Under the pieces are notes generated by a model. The model made no database searches. It had not been told where the DNA came from and saw only the letters and a program-made list of their open reading frames with translations. From Candidatus Fimicola merdigallinarum (lineage in GTDB: Bacteria; Bacillota; Clostridia; Lachnospirales; Anaerotignaceae), in assembly GCA_017694425.1 (NCBI GenBank), contig JADIMX010000106.1, positions 1 to 41,998 of the forward strand: a DNA stretch of 41,998 nt, given 5' to 3'. Position numbers and translations under genes: made by a program. Positions 1 through 10,186 of this stretch are shown here, in pieces. Numbering within the stretch: the first letter of the stretch is position 1; each line of letters begins with the position of its first letter.

Positions 1-1
1 A

Positions 2-448
2 ACTATTTTAAAACAAAAATTAAAAATAGGTGAAAGAATTAAGTCTTTAAGAAAAGAATATGACTTTACACAAAAACAGTTAGCAGATATGCTTAACTAT
101 GGACATACAGCAATATCAAACTATGAAACAGGAAAAAATGAACCCTCTATTGCTGATTTAATAAAATTATCTGAAATATTCCAAGTTTCTGTAGACTATT
201 TACTTTGCAAAACAAATATAAAAAACCCATATTTAAGTACAGAAAGTTTAGAAATTTTCAATGAATTTAAAAGTTATTTTATAGGTTCTCCTATTAGACG
301 TCAAAGACTACTAAGAGATTTTATGCAAATTTTTATTAATGAAGGTAAAAATTATGATATTGATGATGAAATGGATAATATATCAGTAAAACACTTAAAA
401 GTTGCTGAAGATAGAGAAGAATATCAAACAAAAAAATCTAATAACTAA
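2..448 (+). CDS. XRE-family HTH transcriptional regulator (5' end cut by window edge)
   Basis: Frame open from base 2: TILKQKLKIGERIKSLRKEYDFTQKQLADMLNYGHTAISNYETGKNEPSIADLIKLSEIFQVSVDYLL is a classic HTH_3 motif. The ORF-track start at 89 lies inside the HTH, so it is not the real start. Confidence 0.9.
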   Translation, partial: TILKQKLKIGERIKSLRKEYDFTQKQLADMLNYGHTAISNYETGKNEPSIADLIKLSEIFQVSVDYLLCKTNIKNPYLSTESLEIFNEFKSYFIGSPIRRQRLLRDFMQIFINEGKNYDIDDEMDNISVKHLKVAEDREEYQTKKSNN

Positions 449-598
449 TTAAAACCACCCTTTAAATGTGTGGTTTTTTCAAGTCCTATAAATGATTTTT
501 TCTTGTTGTAAGCCTACATAGGTCAGGTAATTACAATACTATTTGTTGATTAACACCAGCATAGCTAGTGGTTTGTATCTAACCTATAAAGTAAAAAA

Positions 599-622
599 TT
601 GGAATTATAATAATTCCACTTT
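599..622 (-). terminator. Hairpin terminator downstream of recN
   Basis: TGGAATTATAATAATTCCA inverted repeat flanked by A/T runs, just after the recN stop. Confidence 0.6.
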
Positions 623-623
623 T

Positions 624-2315
624 TTATTGTCTTTTAAAATTATCGGCCTGTAATTTCATATCTTTAGCTGCCTGTATAGTGGCATCTGTTATGGTTACAC
701 CACCCATAAGCCTACATATCTCGCTAATAGACTCCTCATTGCTAAGCTGTATTACATCTGTTGTAGTTCTATTATTTTCAGTATACTTCTCTATAAGCAA
801 ATGATTATCAGCCATTGATGCTATCTGTGGCAAATGAGTTATACATATAATCTGATTTTTCTTACTTACATTTGACATTTTTTCAGCCACTTTCTGTGCA
901 GTTCTTCCACTTACACCTGTGTCAATCTCATCAAATATAAATGTATCTATTGTATCGACCTCTGAAAGTATTGATTTTAACGCAAGCATAACCCTTGACA
1001 TTTCACCACCGGAGGCAATTCTTGAAAGAGGTTTTAATTCCTCGCCCATATTGGCAGATATTAAAAACTCTACATTATCCTTACCTTTTGAAGTGAACAT
1101 TTCCTTATCTTTTATATTAATCTTAAAGATTGCATTTTTCATTTCAAGGTCTTTAAGCTCTTTTTCTATTTCACTTTCAATAATCAATGCTTTTTCTTTT
1201 CTTATATCACTTATTTCTTTACAAATTAAGTTTATTTCGTCTTCAAGTTTTGATTTTTCTAAATATAGTTTGGAAAGTATCTCCTCGCTATTTTCCATAA
1301 ACTCAAGCTCTTTAACTATTCTATTGTAAAACTCAAGTATTTCAGCAATACTTTTACCATACTTTCTCTTAAGACTATATATCATATTAAGTCTTTCATC
1401 TATTCGCATAAGTTCGTCAGGGTCAGACTCAGCATTTCTAAAATACGCTTTAAGCTCGTGACAAACATCATCTAAAAGTGCCGAAACCGTAGAAAGATTT
1501 TCTGAAATATGTGAGATAGACGGGTCTATATCAGCTAAAGTCTGTATATTATATAAAGCATCAGATATATTATCTGTGGCTGAAACTCCGTTAAGGCTAC
1601 CTTCATACAAAAGCTCTAAGCTATTTCCTGCTAACCTTACAACTTTCTCAAGATTTGAAAGAACTTTTCTTCGCTCTGTAAGTTCTTCCTCCTCCCCAAC
1701 CTTAAGTTTAGCATTTTCTATATCTTCCTTTTGGAAATAAAGCATATCCATTCTTTGAGCTCTCTGCATTTCGTCACCATTAAGCTCATCAATAGATTTT
1801 AATACACTTTTATATTGGGAATATAATACTCCAAGTACCTCAAGTTTTTCATCTAAGGCAACACCACAAAACTTATCTAATAAAAATATATGCTTTTTAG
1901 GATTTAATAAAGACTGATGCTCGTGCTGACCGTGAATATCTATTAAATATTCAGAAATATTTTTAACTGCTCCGGCTGTGACCATAGTTCCGTTTATTCT
2001 GCAAACGGATTTTCCAGAAGTATTGAAAGTTCTAGTTATAATTACAGAAAAATCATCTTCCGTTTCTATTCCATTTTCAGAAAGAATACTATTTATATAT
2101 TCATTACCCGAAAAAAGAGCCTCTACTCTAGCCGATTCAGTATCCTTTCTAATAAAATCCCTATTAACTCTACCACCTAAAGCAAAGTTTATAGAGTCTA
2201 TAATCATAGATTTTCCTGAGCCTGTTTCACCTGAAAGTATATTAAGTCCACCTTTAAACTTAATATCGCTTTCTTCTATAAGTGCAACATTCTTTATTCG
2301 TATATTTTCAAGCAC
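624..2315 (-). CDS. recN: DNA repair protein RecN
   Basis: MLENIRIKNVALIEESDIKFKGGLNILSGETGSGKSMIIDSI (Walker A) and FIFDEIDTGVSGRTAQKVAEKM; typical argR-recN synteny. Confidence 0.97.
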   Translation of the reverse strand: MLENIRIKNVALIEESDIKFKGGLNILSGETGSGKSMIIDSINFALGGRVNRDFIRKDTESARVEALFSGNEYINSILSENGIETEDDFSVIITRTFNTSGKSVCRINGTMVTAGAVKNISEYLIDIHGQHEHQSLLNPKKHIFLLDKFCGVALDEKLEVLGVLYSQYKSVLKSIDELNGDEMQRAQRMDMLYFQKEDIENAKLKVGEEEELTERRKVLSNLEKVVRLAGNSLELLYEGSLNGVSATDNISDALYNIQTLADIDPSISHISENLSTVSALLDDVCHELKAYFRNAESDPDELMRIDERLNMIYSLKRKYGKSIAEILEFYNRIVKELEFMENSEEILSKLYLEKSKLEDEINLICKEISDIRKEKALIIESEIEKELKDLEMKNAIFKINIKDKEMFTSKGKDNVEFLISANMGEELKPLSRIASGGEMSRVMLALKSILSEVDTIDTFIFDEIDTGVSGRTAQKVAEKMSNVSKKNQIICITHLPQIASMADNHLLIEKYTENNRTTTDVIQLSNEESISEICRLMGGVTITDATIQAAKDMKLQADNFKRQ

Positions 2316-2328
2316 AGAAAATCCCTCC

Positions 2329-2784
2329 TTATTCTGTGCGTATCACCTTATAGAGCTTCTCTATTATAGTGACAGCCTGCTGAGTTCCTCTAACAACACA
2401 AAAAACTGTATCATCACCGGCTATTGTTCCTAATATCTCGCTATTTTGCATACTATCTAAAGCAGTAGCAACAGCCATTCCCATACCGTTTAATGTTTTT
2501 ATAACTATCATATTTTGTGAATAATCCATTTTTACTACGCCTTCTCTAAAAACTCGTATAAATCTTTCAGAAAGCTCATTATCTGTATTAGATAAAATAG
2601 AATACTTCTGTCTACCATTTTCAGTAGCTATTTTTGTAAGTTTCATCTCTCTTATATCACGAGAAACTGTTGCCTGTGTAACATCAAAGCCCGCATCTTT
2701 AAGTCTTTGTGCGAGCTCGTCCTGAGTTTCAATGGCATTATTTTCTATAAGTTCTAAAATCTTAGCCTGTCTTGCAATTTTCAT
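2329..2784 (-). CDS. argR: Arginine repressor ArgR
   Basis: MKIARQAKILELIENNAIETQDELAQRLKDAGFDVTQATVSRDIREMKL; C-terminal GTIAGDDTVFCVV. Confidence 0.96.
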   Translation of the reverse strand: MKIARQAKILELIENNAIETQDELAQRLKDAGFDVTQATVSRDIREMKLTKIATENGRQKYSILSNTDNELSERFIRVFREGVVKMDYSQNMIVIKTLNGMGMAVATALDSMQNSEILGTIAGDDTVFCVVRGTQQAVTIIEKLYKVIRTE

Positions 2785-2801
2785 TCATAAACCTCCATCT
2801 A

Positions 2802-3650
2802 TTAAAGTTTTTCTCTAAGTATATCGTAAAAGCTTTTCATATCAGTTTTTATTATAGTAGTGCAAAACTCAGATTTCTTTATTTTAACAACATCACCTTT
2901 TTTAAGTTTTATACCGTCTTGACCATCAGCACTTAAAATAAACTCGCTGTCATCACGTCCACCTTTCATAGCCATAGTAATATTATCGTCAGCAGAAACA
3001 ACTATGGAACGTGAGTACATATTGTGCGGACATATTGGTGTTATAGACATAATTTTTGTATCCGGCTTTAATATAGGTCCACCTGCTGAAAGGTTGTAGG
3101 CTGTAGAGCCTGTAGGTGTTGATACTATAATACCGTCTGCTCGTATAGTATCCAAATATTCATTATTTACATAAACATCTATTTCAACAAGTTTTGAGAA
3201 CACACCTCTAGTGATACATATATCATTTAATGCTATTTCTCTTTTTCTATCGTCGCTATATGAATTTATATGTGCCTCTATCATAAGCCTTTTTTCAACT
3301 TTATAATCCTTTTTAAGAACCTTTTCAATGGAATCTTCTGCACCTAAATTATCGGCTGATGTAAGAAAGCCTAAATTTCCTAAGTTTATGCCTAAAAGAG
3401 GAGTATTAAATTTAGCAGTTTTTCTACCCATTCCCAAAAGTGTTCCGTCACCACCAAGAACAATTATAAAATCTGCTATATGAAATAATCGTTCCTCATC
3501 TATACCATATTTGTCTATATCAAATTTTTTTGCAATATCAATAGGTATATACGGGCAACAACCTTTATTTTCAAGAAAATTTATAAGTCTTTTCGTAACA
3601 GATAAATCCGTATCTTTCTCAAGGTTAGGCATTATACCTGCAATAGTCAT
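2802..3650 (-). CDS. nadK: NAD kinase
   Basis: GGDGTLLGMGR, LGINLGNLGFLT, DGIIVSTPTGSTAYNLSAGGPI motifs. Confidence 0.96.
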   Translation of the reverse strand: MTIAGIMPNLEKDTDLSVTKRLINFLENKGCCPYIPIDIAKKFDIDKYGIDEERLFHIADFIIVLGGDGTLLGMGRKTAKFNTPLLGINLGNLGFLTSADNLGAEDSIEKVLKKDYKVEKRLMIEAHINSYSDDRKREIALNDICITRGVFSKLVEIDVYVNNEYLDTIRADGIIVSTPTGSTAYNLSAGGPILKPDTKIMSITPICPHNMYSRSIVVSADDNITMAMKGGRDDSEFILSADGQDGIKLKKGDVVKIKKSEFCTTIIKTDMKSFYDILREKL

Positions 3651-3668
3651 ATATAATCACCACCAATA

Positions 3669-4481
3669 TTAATCAAGCACATTGTGAGATGCGTCTGTTA
3701 TCTCTGTTGCAAGGGAATAGGCTCCCTCTTTTGTTAAGCCCTCATTATTTCTGTCAAGATATATAAGGTATTCTATATTACCCTCAGGTCCTTTAATAGG
3801 TGAAAAGCTTAAGTTCATAACATTAAGCCCATTTTCAAATGCAAAGTCTATAATTTTTAATATAACCTCTTTATGAACACTCTTATCCTTTACAACACCT
3901 TTTTTGCCTACCTTTTCACGACCTGCCTCAAACTGTGGCTTTATAAGACAAACAAGCTGACCATTCTCACCTAAAACACCTAAAGCCGGTGGTATAATTT
4001 TTGTAAGTGATATAAATGAAACATCAACTGAAGCAAAGTCAACTTCGTCTGGAACTTGTTCGTGTGTAACGTATCTCATATTTGTTTTTTCCATACACAC
4101 AACTCTAGGGTCATTTCTAAGTTTCCAAGCAAACTGACCATAGCCAACATCAATAGAGTAAACTTTCTTAGCACCATTTTGTAGCATACAGTCTGTAAAT
4201 CCGCCTGTTGACGCACCTATATCCATACAAACTTTATCTAAAAGGCTTATACCAAACTCATCTATGGCTTTTTCAAGTTTGTAACCTCCTCGGCTAACAT
4301 ACTTCATTTCGCCACCTTTAACTTCTATATTTGCATTTACATCTATTTTTGTGCCTGCCTTATCCTCTTTCATTCCGTCAACATACACATTACCTGCCAT
4401 AATAACAGCCTTTGCAAGCTCTCTGGAGTTGACAAGATTTCTTTTGACAAGGATTATATCAAGTCTTTCTTTTTCTGCCAT
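3669..4481 (-). CDS. tlyA: TlyA family 16S/23S rRNA 2'-O-methyltransferase
   Basis: S4-like N-terminus (RLDIILVKRNLVNSRELAKAVIMAGNVYVDG) plus FtsJ-like DIGASTGGFTDCMLQNGAKKVYSIDVGYGQ. Confidence 0.94.
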   Translation of the reverse strand: MAEKERLDIILVKRNLVNSRELAKAVIMAGNVYVDGMKEDKAGTKIDVNANIEVKGGEMKYVSRGGYKLEKAIDEFGISLLDKVCMDIGASTGGFTDCMLQNGAKKVYSIDVGYGQFAWKLRNDPRVVCMEKTNMRYVTHEQVPDEVDFASVDVSFISLTKIIPPALGVLGENGQLVCLIKPQFEAGREKVGKKGVVKDKSVHKEVILKIIDFAFENGLNVMNLSFSPIKGPEGNIEYLIYLDRNNEGLTKEGAYSLATEITDASHNVLD

Positions 4482-4484
4482 AAT

Positions 4485-6362
4485 CTATTCCTCTACAATA
4501 TTTTTTATTTTTTCATATATACTATTTTTACCTAAACCGTAAGCCTCATAAAGCTCATTTACACTACCGTGTTCTATAAAACAGTCATCATATCCGAATG
4601 AATATATAACCGGTGGATTTTTTCTACCTGAAAACTTATCCATTACTACTGAGCCAAGACCACCTTTTTTTAAACCGTCTTCTATTGTAAATACATACTT
4701 ACATTTTTTATATATTTCTTCAATAATATCTGTATCAAAAGGCTTTACAAACCTAGCATTAACAAGCATAGGATTATACCCATCATTTTTAAGCATATTT
4801 AAAACATCAAGGGCAGTTTGTCCCATATTTCCCTCAAAAATTATTGCTATTTCTTCACCGTCAAAAATCTTCTCTGACTTGCCATATTCAATAGGGCTAT
4901 TATTTTCAGAAAATATTGTTGACGCCTCACCTCTAGGATATCTTATAGCAATAGGGCCATTGAAATCTACTGCAAACTCTATCATTTTTTCAAGCTCATA
5001 ACCATTTTTAGGTGACATAACAGTCATATTAGGTATGCCTGAAAGATAATTCAAATCAAAAACACCTTGATGAGTTTCTCCGTCAGCACCTACAATACCG
5101 GCTCTATCAATACAGAATACAACGTGTAGATTTTGAAGACAAACGTCGTGGATTATTTGGTCATATGCTCTCTGAAGAAATGTTGAATACACAGCAAAAA
5201 CAGGGATTTTTCCCGATATAGAAAGACCTCCGGCAAAAGTTACTGCGTGTTGCTCTGATATAGCAACGTCAAAAAATCTATCAGGATACTTATTTTCAAA
5301 TTCCATAAATCCAGTACCCTCAGTCATAGCAGCTGTTATACCTACAATATCCTTATTTTCTTCTGCAAGCTCTACAATTTTTCTACCAAAAACATCTGAA
5401 TAAGTTTCAGCAGAAGATTTTTTAAGTGGTTCACCTGTTTTAATATAGAAAGGAGAAACACCGTGAAATTCCCAAGGTTTTTCTTCTGCCGGTTTATATC
5501 CTTTACCTTTTTTCGTATGAACGTGTAAAAGAACAGGGCCTTTTAAATTCTTTATTCTTTCAAGCTCATATATAAGTTCATCTATATTATGACCGTCACA
5601 TATACCTATGTAGGTAAATCCCATTTCTTCAAAAAAAGCACTCGGTATTAAGAAGTATTTAACAGTATCCTTAACTCTTTCAACTGCTCTAGTTGTACTT
5701 TCGCCAATTATAGGTATATTATCAAGTATTTTATGAACACCCTCCTTAGCATTTAAGTAAGATGGTGCTGTTCTAAGTGATGAAAAATGCTTTGACAATG
5801 CACCTACATTTTTAGATATAGACATTTCATTATCATTAAGTATAACTATCATATTTGTAGATGAACGACCTGCATTGTTTATACCCTCAAGGGCAACACC
5901 ACCAGTAATAGAGCCGTCACCTATAACAGCTATAACATTTTCGTCACTTCCATTTATATCTCTTGCAATAGCCATACCAAGACCTGCTGATATAGATGTT
6001 GAGCTATGACCTGTTGCAAAAGCATCATACTCACTTTCGCTAGGTTTAGGGAAACCACAAAGCCCTTTATATTTTCTAAGAGTATCAAATCTATCTTTTC
6101 TACCTGTCAATATTTTATGAACATATGACTGATGACCTACGTCCCATATAATCTTATCTTTAGGGGCGTCAAAAACATAGTGTATTGCAATAGTAAGCTC
6201 TACAACTCCTAAATTGGAAGCCAAATGGCCACCAGTCTTAGAAACATTCTGTATTAAAAAGTATCTTATGTCATTGGCAAGTTTTCTAAGCTCATCATTG
6301 CTAAGTTTTTTTAAATCAGATGGCAAATTTACATTAGACAGTATATTCCCCATCAAAATCAC
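4485..6362 (-). CDS. dxs: 1-deoxy-D-xylulose-5-phosphate synthase
   Basis: GHQSYVHKILTGR, GDGSITGGVALEGINNAG, RAGIVGADGETHQGVFDLNYL motifs. Confidence 0.97.
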   Translation of the reverse strand: MILMGNILSNVNLPSDLKKLSNDELRKLANDIRYFLIQNVSKTGGHLASNLGVVELTIAIHYVFDAPKDKIIWDVGHQSYVHKILTGRKDRFDTLRKYKGLCGFPKPSESEYDAFATGHSSTSISAGLGMAIARDINGSDENVIAVIGDGSITGGVALEGINNAGRSSTNMIVILNDNEMSISKNVGALSKHFSSLRTAPSYLNAKEGVHKILDNIPIIGESTTRAVERVKDTVKYFLIPSAFFEEMGFTYIGICDGHNIDELIYELERIKNLKGPVLLHVHTKKGKGYKPAEEKPWEFHGVSPFYIKTGEPLKKSSAETYSDVFGRKIVELAEENKDIVGITAAMTEGTGFMEFENKYPDRFFDVAISEQHAVTFAGGLSISGKIPVFAVYSTFLQRAYDQIIHDVCLQNLHVVFCIDRAGIVGADGETHQGVFDLNYLSGIPNMTVMSPKNGYELEKMIEFAVDFNGPIAIRYPRGEASTIFSENNSPIEYGKSEKIFDGEEIAIIFEGNMGQTALDVLNMLKNDGYNPMLVNARFVKPFDTDIIEEIYKKCKYVFTIEDGLKKGGLGSVVMDKFSGRKNPPVIYSFGYDDCFIEHGSVNELYEAYGLGKNSIYEKIKNIVEE

Positions 6363-6374
6363 CCCTTTTTATAA

Positions 6375-6800
6375 TCAAAAAAGCAAACCTATACATATAC
6401 CCAAAACAGCACCGGCTATAACCTGTACCGGAGTATGTCCTAAAAGTTCTTTTAATTTTACATCTACTTTAACACCACTATGGAATAAAAGCTCATTTAA
6501 TAAAGCTGCCTGTTTTCCTGCCTCAAGCCTTACATTAGCTGCATCATACATTACAATAAAAGAAAATATAAGTGCAACCGCAAAGGACGGTGTATTAAAA
6601 CCATATATTTTACCTATGCTGAATGTAAGTGCCATAACAAGAGCTGTATGGGAGCTAGGCATTCCGCCAGAGCCATACAACCTTGTAAAATCAAATTTCT
6701 TATCACAAAAGAGTGTAAGTATAACTTTTATTACCTGTGCAGCAAGCCAAGAAACAAGACCTGCCCATATAGGAGTATTGCTTAAAAATTCATTTAACAT
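6375..6800 (-). CDS. Divergent PAP2 / DUF212 family membrane protein
   Basis: GGMPSSHTALVMAL, ...YDAANVRLEAGKQAALLNEL..., LKELLGHTPVQVIAGAVLGI are typical DUF212. Confidence 0.88.
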   Translation of the reverse strand: MLNEFLSNTPIWAGLVSWLAAQVIKVILTLFCDKKFDFTRLYGSGGMPSSHTALVMALTFSIGKIYGFNTPSFAVALIFSFIVMYDAANVRLEAGKQAALLNELLFHSGVKVDVKLKELLGHTPVQVIAGAVLGICIGLLF

Positions 6801-6830
6801 TTTTCTCCCTCATTTCTATAAAAAAACCTA

Positions 6831-7715
6831 TCAATTACTTCTCTTTATAAGATATTTTGTAAGCTCTAAAAGAAATTCAGATTTTTCACCAAAGACCTCT
6901 AACATACTAATAGCTTCATTAGAAAGTCTTTCAACATCTCTCTTTGATTTTTCTAATCCGTACATAGATACATACGTAACTTTATTATTTTTTTCATCAC
7001 TTCCAACAGGTTTACCTAAAATCTCTGTTGTACTTGTAACGTCTAGAATATCATCTTGTATCTGAAAAGCAATGCCGATTTTTTCACCTATTTCACCCAT
7101 AATCTCTATATCTTTATCACTGGCACCACCTATTGATGCACCAGCTTTTAATGAGGCTGAAATAAGTGCAGATGTCTTGTTTCTGTGTATATATTCCAAT
7201 GTTTTTCCGTCTATCTCTTTGCCCTCGCTTACTATATCAACAACCTGACCTGAAAGCATACCGTAAACACCAGAACTATTGCTTATAATCTGCATAGCTT
7301 TAATACTTTCTACACCTCTAAACTCAAGACAAGCATTTGCCATAGTTTCCATTGAATGATGCAAAAGGGCATCACCTGTAAGTATAGCAATGTCCTCACC
7401 AAAAACCTTATGACTTGTAAGTCTACCTCTTCTATAGTCGTCATTATCCATAGCTGGTAAATCGTCGTGTATAAGAGAATATGTGTGTATCATTTCAATA
7501 GCACTAGCAAAAGGCTCTGCTTTTTTTAAATCACCACCAAAAAGCTCACAAGCTGACATAAGTAAAATCGGTCTAATCCTTTTACCACCAGCAAAAACAC
7601 TATAACGCATAGCTTTAAATATAATATTCGGATATTCTTCCTCAGATGGTATATATCTATCAATTATTTTTTCAAAATCTTCTATTTTTCTTTTAAACTC
7701 ACTTTTAAAGTCCAT
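6831..7715 (-). CDS. ispA: Polyprenyl (farnesyl) diphosphate synthase
   Basis: FAGGKRIRPILL, HDDLPAMDNDDYRRG, FQIQDDILDV motifs. Confidence 0.95.
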   Translation of the reverse strand: MDFKSEFKRKIEDFEKIIDRYIPSEEEYPNIIFKAMRYSVFAGGKRIRPILLMSACELFGGDLKKAEPFASAIEMIHTYSLIHDDLPAMDNDDYRRGRLTSHKVFGEDIAILTGDALLHHSMETMANACLEFRGVESIKAMQIISNSSGVYGMLSGQVVDIVSEGKEIDGKTLEYIHRNKTSALISASLKAGASIGGASDKDIEIMGEIGEKIGIAFQIQDDILDVTSTTEILGKPVGSDEKNNKVTYVSMYGLEKSKRDVERLSNEAISMLEVFGEKSEFLLELTKYLIKRSN

Positions 7716-7957
7716 TAATATTCCTCCTCAGATACTTCAAATGGCTTCTCTATAAATTTACCACCAGCATTTTTTTGAAGAACCTTAACTTCCTCCTCTA
7801 TATTTTCAAGCTTTTCTTTACATATAAGAGAAAGCTCCATACCCTGTTTATAAAGCTGTATAGATTTTTCGAGGGGTATATCATTATTTTCTAAGTCACT
7901 TACAATTTTTTCTAGCTTTGATAAAGCCTCCTCAAAGGAAATATTCTTCTTAGCCAA
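7715..7957 (-). CDS. xseB: Exodeoxyribonuclease VII small subunit
   Basis: ISFEEALSKLEKIVSDLENNDIPLEKSIQLYKQGMEL; adjacent to xseA. Confidence 0.95.
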   Translation of the reverse strand: MAKKNISFEEALSKLEKIVSDLENNDIPLEKSIQLYKQGMELSLICKEKLENIEEEVKVLQKNAGGKFIEKPFEVSEEEY

Positions 7958-7961
7958 AATA

Positions 7962-9194
7962 TCACCACTCTTTTTCCAAAATATCTATAACTTTCGCCTT
8001 TACCTGTCCATCTTTAAAAAGTATATTTAAAGTATCGCCACAATTAAAATCTTCAATACTTTTTAAACTTTCACCCTTTGTATTTTCAACTATTGTATAC
8101 CCTCTTTTAAGCATAGCCATAGGTGATAAAACTTCCATTTTATTTATAAGTTTATCGAAAGCACTACTTTTTTCTATAACTTTATTTTTTATAATTTTTT
8201 CCATCTGTTTTTCAAGACCTGAAATATACATTTCTCGGTCAAATATATTATCCAAAGGCTTTTTAAAAATTCTTCTGTCTGTAAGATTTTTAAGCCTCTC
8301 ATTTTCAAAATTCAATCTATAATTAATATTGTTATTAAGACTATCAAAAAGTTTTTTAAGTCTTTCTTCCTCAAATTCCAAACTATTTACAGCAAGTTCT
8401 GCCCCTGCTGAAGGAGTTGGTGCACGCATATCCGAAACAAAGTCAGCTATTGTAAAATCGGTTTCGTGTCCAACAGCAGATATTACAGGTATCTCTGAGG
8501 CAAATATAGCTCTAGCTACCCTTTCATCATTAAATGCCTGCAAATCCTCCATAGAGCCACCACCACGACCAAGAATTATAGTATCACACTTGCCCCATTC
8601 ATTAATAAGTTTAAGTGCCGAAACTATAGAATCAACGGCATTTTCGCCCTGAACAAGTGCCGGAACTACAACAATTTTAACACCTTTATTTCTTCTTTTA
8701 GAAACATTTATAATATCTCTAACGGCAGCTCCTACCGGTGATGTTATAACTCCTATACACTTCGGGTATTTACATATTTCACGCTTATAATCCTCATCAA
8801 AAAGCCCCTCGTTAGAAAGCTTTTCCTTAAGCTGTTCAAATGCAATATTCATAGAGCCTATACCCAAAGGCTCCATAATTTCAGCGTATAACTGATACTG
8901 TCCAGTCTTTTCATATATAGAAATATAACCATACACAACGACAGACATACCATTTTCAGGCATAAAGGGAAGCATATCGGCACTCCCCTTAAACATAACG
9001 CAATTTAAAGACGCATCTCTATCCTTGAGTGTAAAATACATATGACCTGTAGAATGATACTTAAAGTTTGAAATCTCACCTTTTATCCAAAGGCTATTAA
9101 GTATAAAATCATTCTCTATAATATTTTTAATATAGCTATTAATCTGCATAACAGAAAAAATTTTAGGCTCTATCATATGCAAAAACTCCGTCAA
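7962..9194 (-). CDS. xseA: Exodeoxyribonuclease VII large subunit
   Basis: OB-fold (LWIKGEISNFKYHSTGHMYFTLKD), GVITSPVGAAVRDI, ILGRGGGSMEDLQAFNDE. Confidence 0.96.
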   Translation of the reverse strand: MTEFLHMIEPKIFSVMQINSYIKNIIENDFILNSLWIKGEISNFKYHSTGHMYFTLKDRDASLNCVMFKGSADMLPFMPENGMSVVVYGYISIYEKTGQYQLYAEIMEPLGIGSMNIAFEQLKEKLSNEGLFDEDYKREICKYPKCIGVITSPVGAAVRDIINVSKRRNKGVKIVVVPALVQGENAVDSIVSALKLINEWGKCDTIILGRGGGSMEDLQAFNDERVARAIFASEIPVISAVGHETDFTIADFVSDMRAPTPSAGAELAVNSLEFEEERLKKLFDSLNNNINYRLNFENERLKNLTDRRIFKKPLDNIFDREMYISGLEKQMEKIIKNKVIEKSSAFDKLINKMEVLSPMAMLKRGYTIVENTKGESLKSIEDFNCGDTLNILFKDGQVKAKVIDILEKEW

Positions 9195-9200
9195 ATTATT

Positions 9201-9593
9201 TTAAACAAGTTTTCCTAATATACCGTTTACGAATGCTGGGCCACCGTCTGGGCTATACTCTTTTGTAAGTTCAACGGCCTCATTTATTACAACTCTATCC
9301 GGTGTTTCCTCGTCAAATTTAAGCTCATAAACAGCAAGTCTTAATATAGTAAGGTCAATGCTATTCATTCTAGTTGTGTTCCATTTTTTAGCAACACTAT
9401 TTATAAGACTATCTATTTCTTCCACGTTGGCTCTTACACCATCAACTAATCTTAATATAAATTCCTTATCTTTTTCGCTTAATTCCATTTCAGCTTCCTC
9501 AAAGAATATATTCTTTGTTTCCTGTTCGTTATCTGTAAATCCAAGCTGGAAAAGTAATGAAAAAGCGTTTCTTCTAACATCTCTACGACGCAT
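9201..9593 (-). CDS. nusB: Transcription antitermination factor NusB
   Basis: RRRDVRRNAFSLLFQLGF; ILRLAVYELKFDEETPDRVVINEAVELTKEYSPDGGPAFVNGILGKL. Confidence 0.95.
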   Translation of the reverse strand: MRRRDVRRNAFSLLFQLGFTDNEQETKNIFFEEAEMELSEKDKEFILRLVDGVRANVEEIDSLINSVAKKWNTTRMNSIDLTILRLAVYELKFDEETPDRVVINEAVELTKEYSPDGGPAFVNGILGKLV

Positions 9594-9622
9594 AAATTAT
9601 CCTCCTGATTGTTCAACTGCAA

Positions 9623-9650
9623 AAAAGCGGAAGTAACCCTCCGCCTTTAT
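9623..9650 (-). terminator. Terminator between the Asp23 gene and nusB
   Basis: AAGCGGAagtaaccCTCCGCCTTT hairpin with U-tract, immediately after the Asp23 stop. Confidence 0.6.
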
Positions 9651-9661
9651 AAAAAAACTAA

Positions 9662-10054
9662 TTATTCTTCTTCTGTTGTATGTTTTTTAGTATTTTTAGC
9701 TATACCTGTTATATCAACATTAACAAGCATAACCTCAAGACCTGTCATAGTTTCAACGGCACTTTTAACCTTTTTCTGCACAGCAAGGGCAACCTCCTGC
9801 ACCTTATAGCCAAACTCAACTACTATGTCAACCTCAATACTAACTTCGCCTGAGTCAGCAGTTACTCTAACTCCCTTTGACTGATTTTTTTTACCAAAGA
9901 ATTCAACAAAGCTATCTGTAGCACTACCTGATGCAGAGTAAACACCCTCAACCTCAAGTGAAGCTGTTCCTGCAATAATAGCGATAACTTCATCTGCAAT
10001 CTGAATTTGTCCAATAGATGTATTATTTTCAGTCATAACCTTACCTCCTGACAA
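9662..10054 (-). CDS. Asp23/Gls24 family envelope stress response protein
   Basis: IQIADEVIAIIAGTASLEVEGVYSASGS ... GVRVTADSGEVSIEVDIVVEFGYKVQEVALAVQKKVKSAVETMTGLEVMLVNVDITGI. Confidence 0.92.
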   Translation of the reverse strand: MSGGKVMTENNTSIGQIQIADEVIAIIAGTASLEVEGVYSASGSATDSFVEFFGKKNQSKGVRVTADSGEVSIEVDIVVEFGYKVQEVALAVQKKVKSAVETMTGLEVMLVNVDITGIAKNTKKHTTEEE

Positions 10055-10154
10055 TTAAATTTATATAAAATAAAGTATATTCTTAAAACAAATGATTTTA
10101 TACATACTATAATTCATATTATACCAACTTTTTTTAATATTTGCAATTTTAAAA

Positions 10155-10186
10155 GCAGATTTTATGCATAATATGCATAAATCAGC
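10155..10186 (-). terminator. Strong palindromic terminator of the NSS transporter gene
   Basis: GCAGATTTTATGCATAATATGCATAAATCAGC; contains the perfect TTTATGCATA-A-TATGCATAAA palindrome, followed on the minus strand by a T-tract. The stem overlaps the transporter stop codon. Confidence 0.65.

Noticed and set aside
919-2433. Plus-strand ORFs 919-1329 and 1978-2433
   Set aside because: Low-complexity Ser/Ile/Leu-rich shadows of recN and argR.
6214-7065. 283-aa plus-strand ORF
   Set aside because: Shadow ORF antisense to dxs, the DUF212 gene and ispA; no recognisable domain, and the opposite strand is strongly supported.
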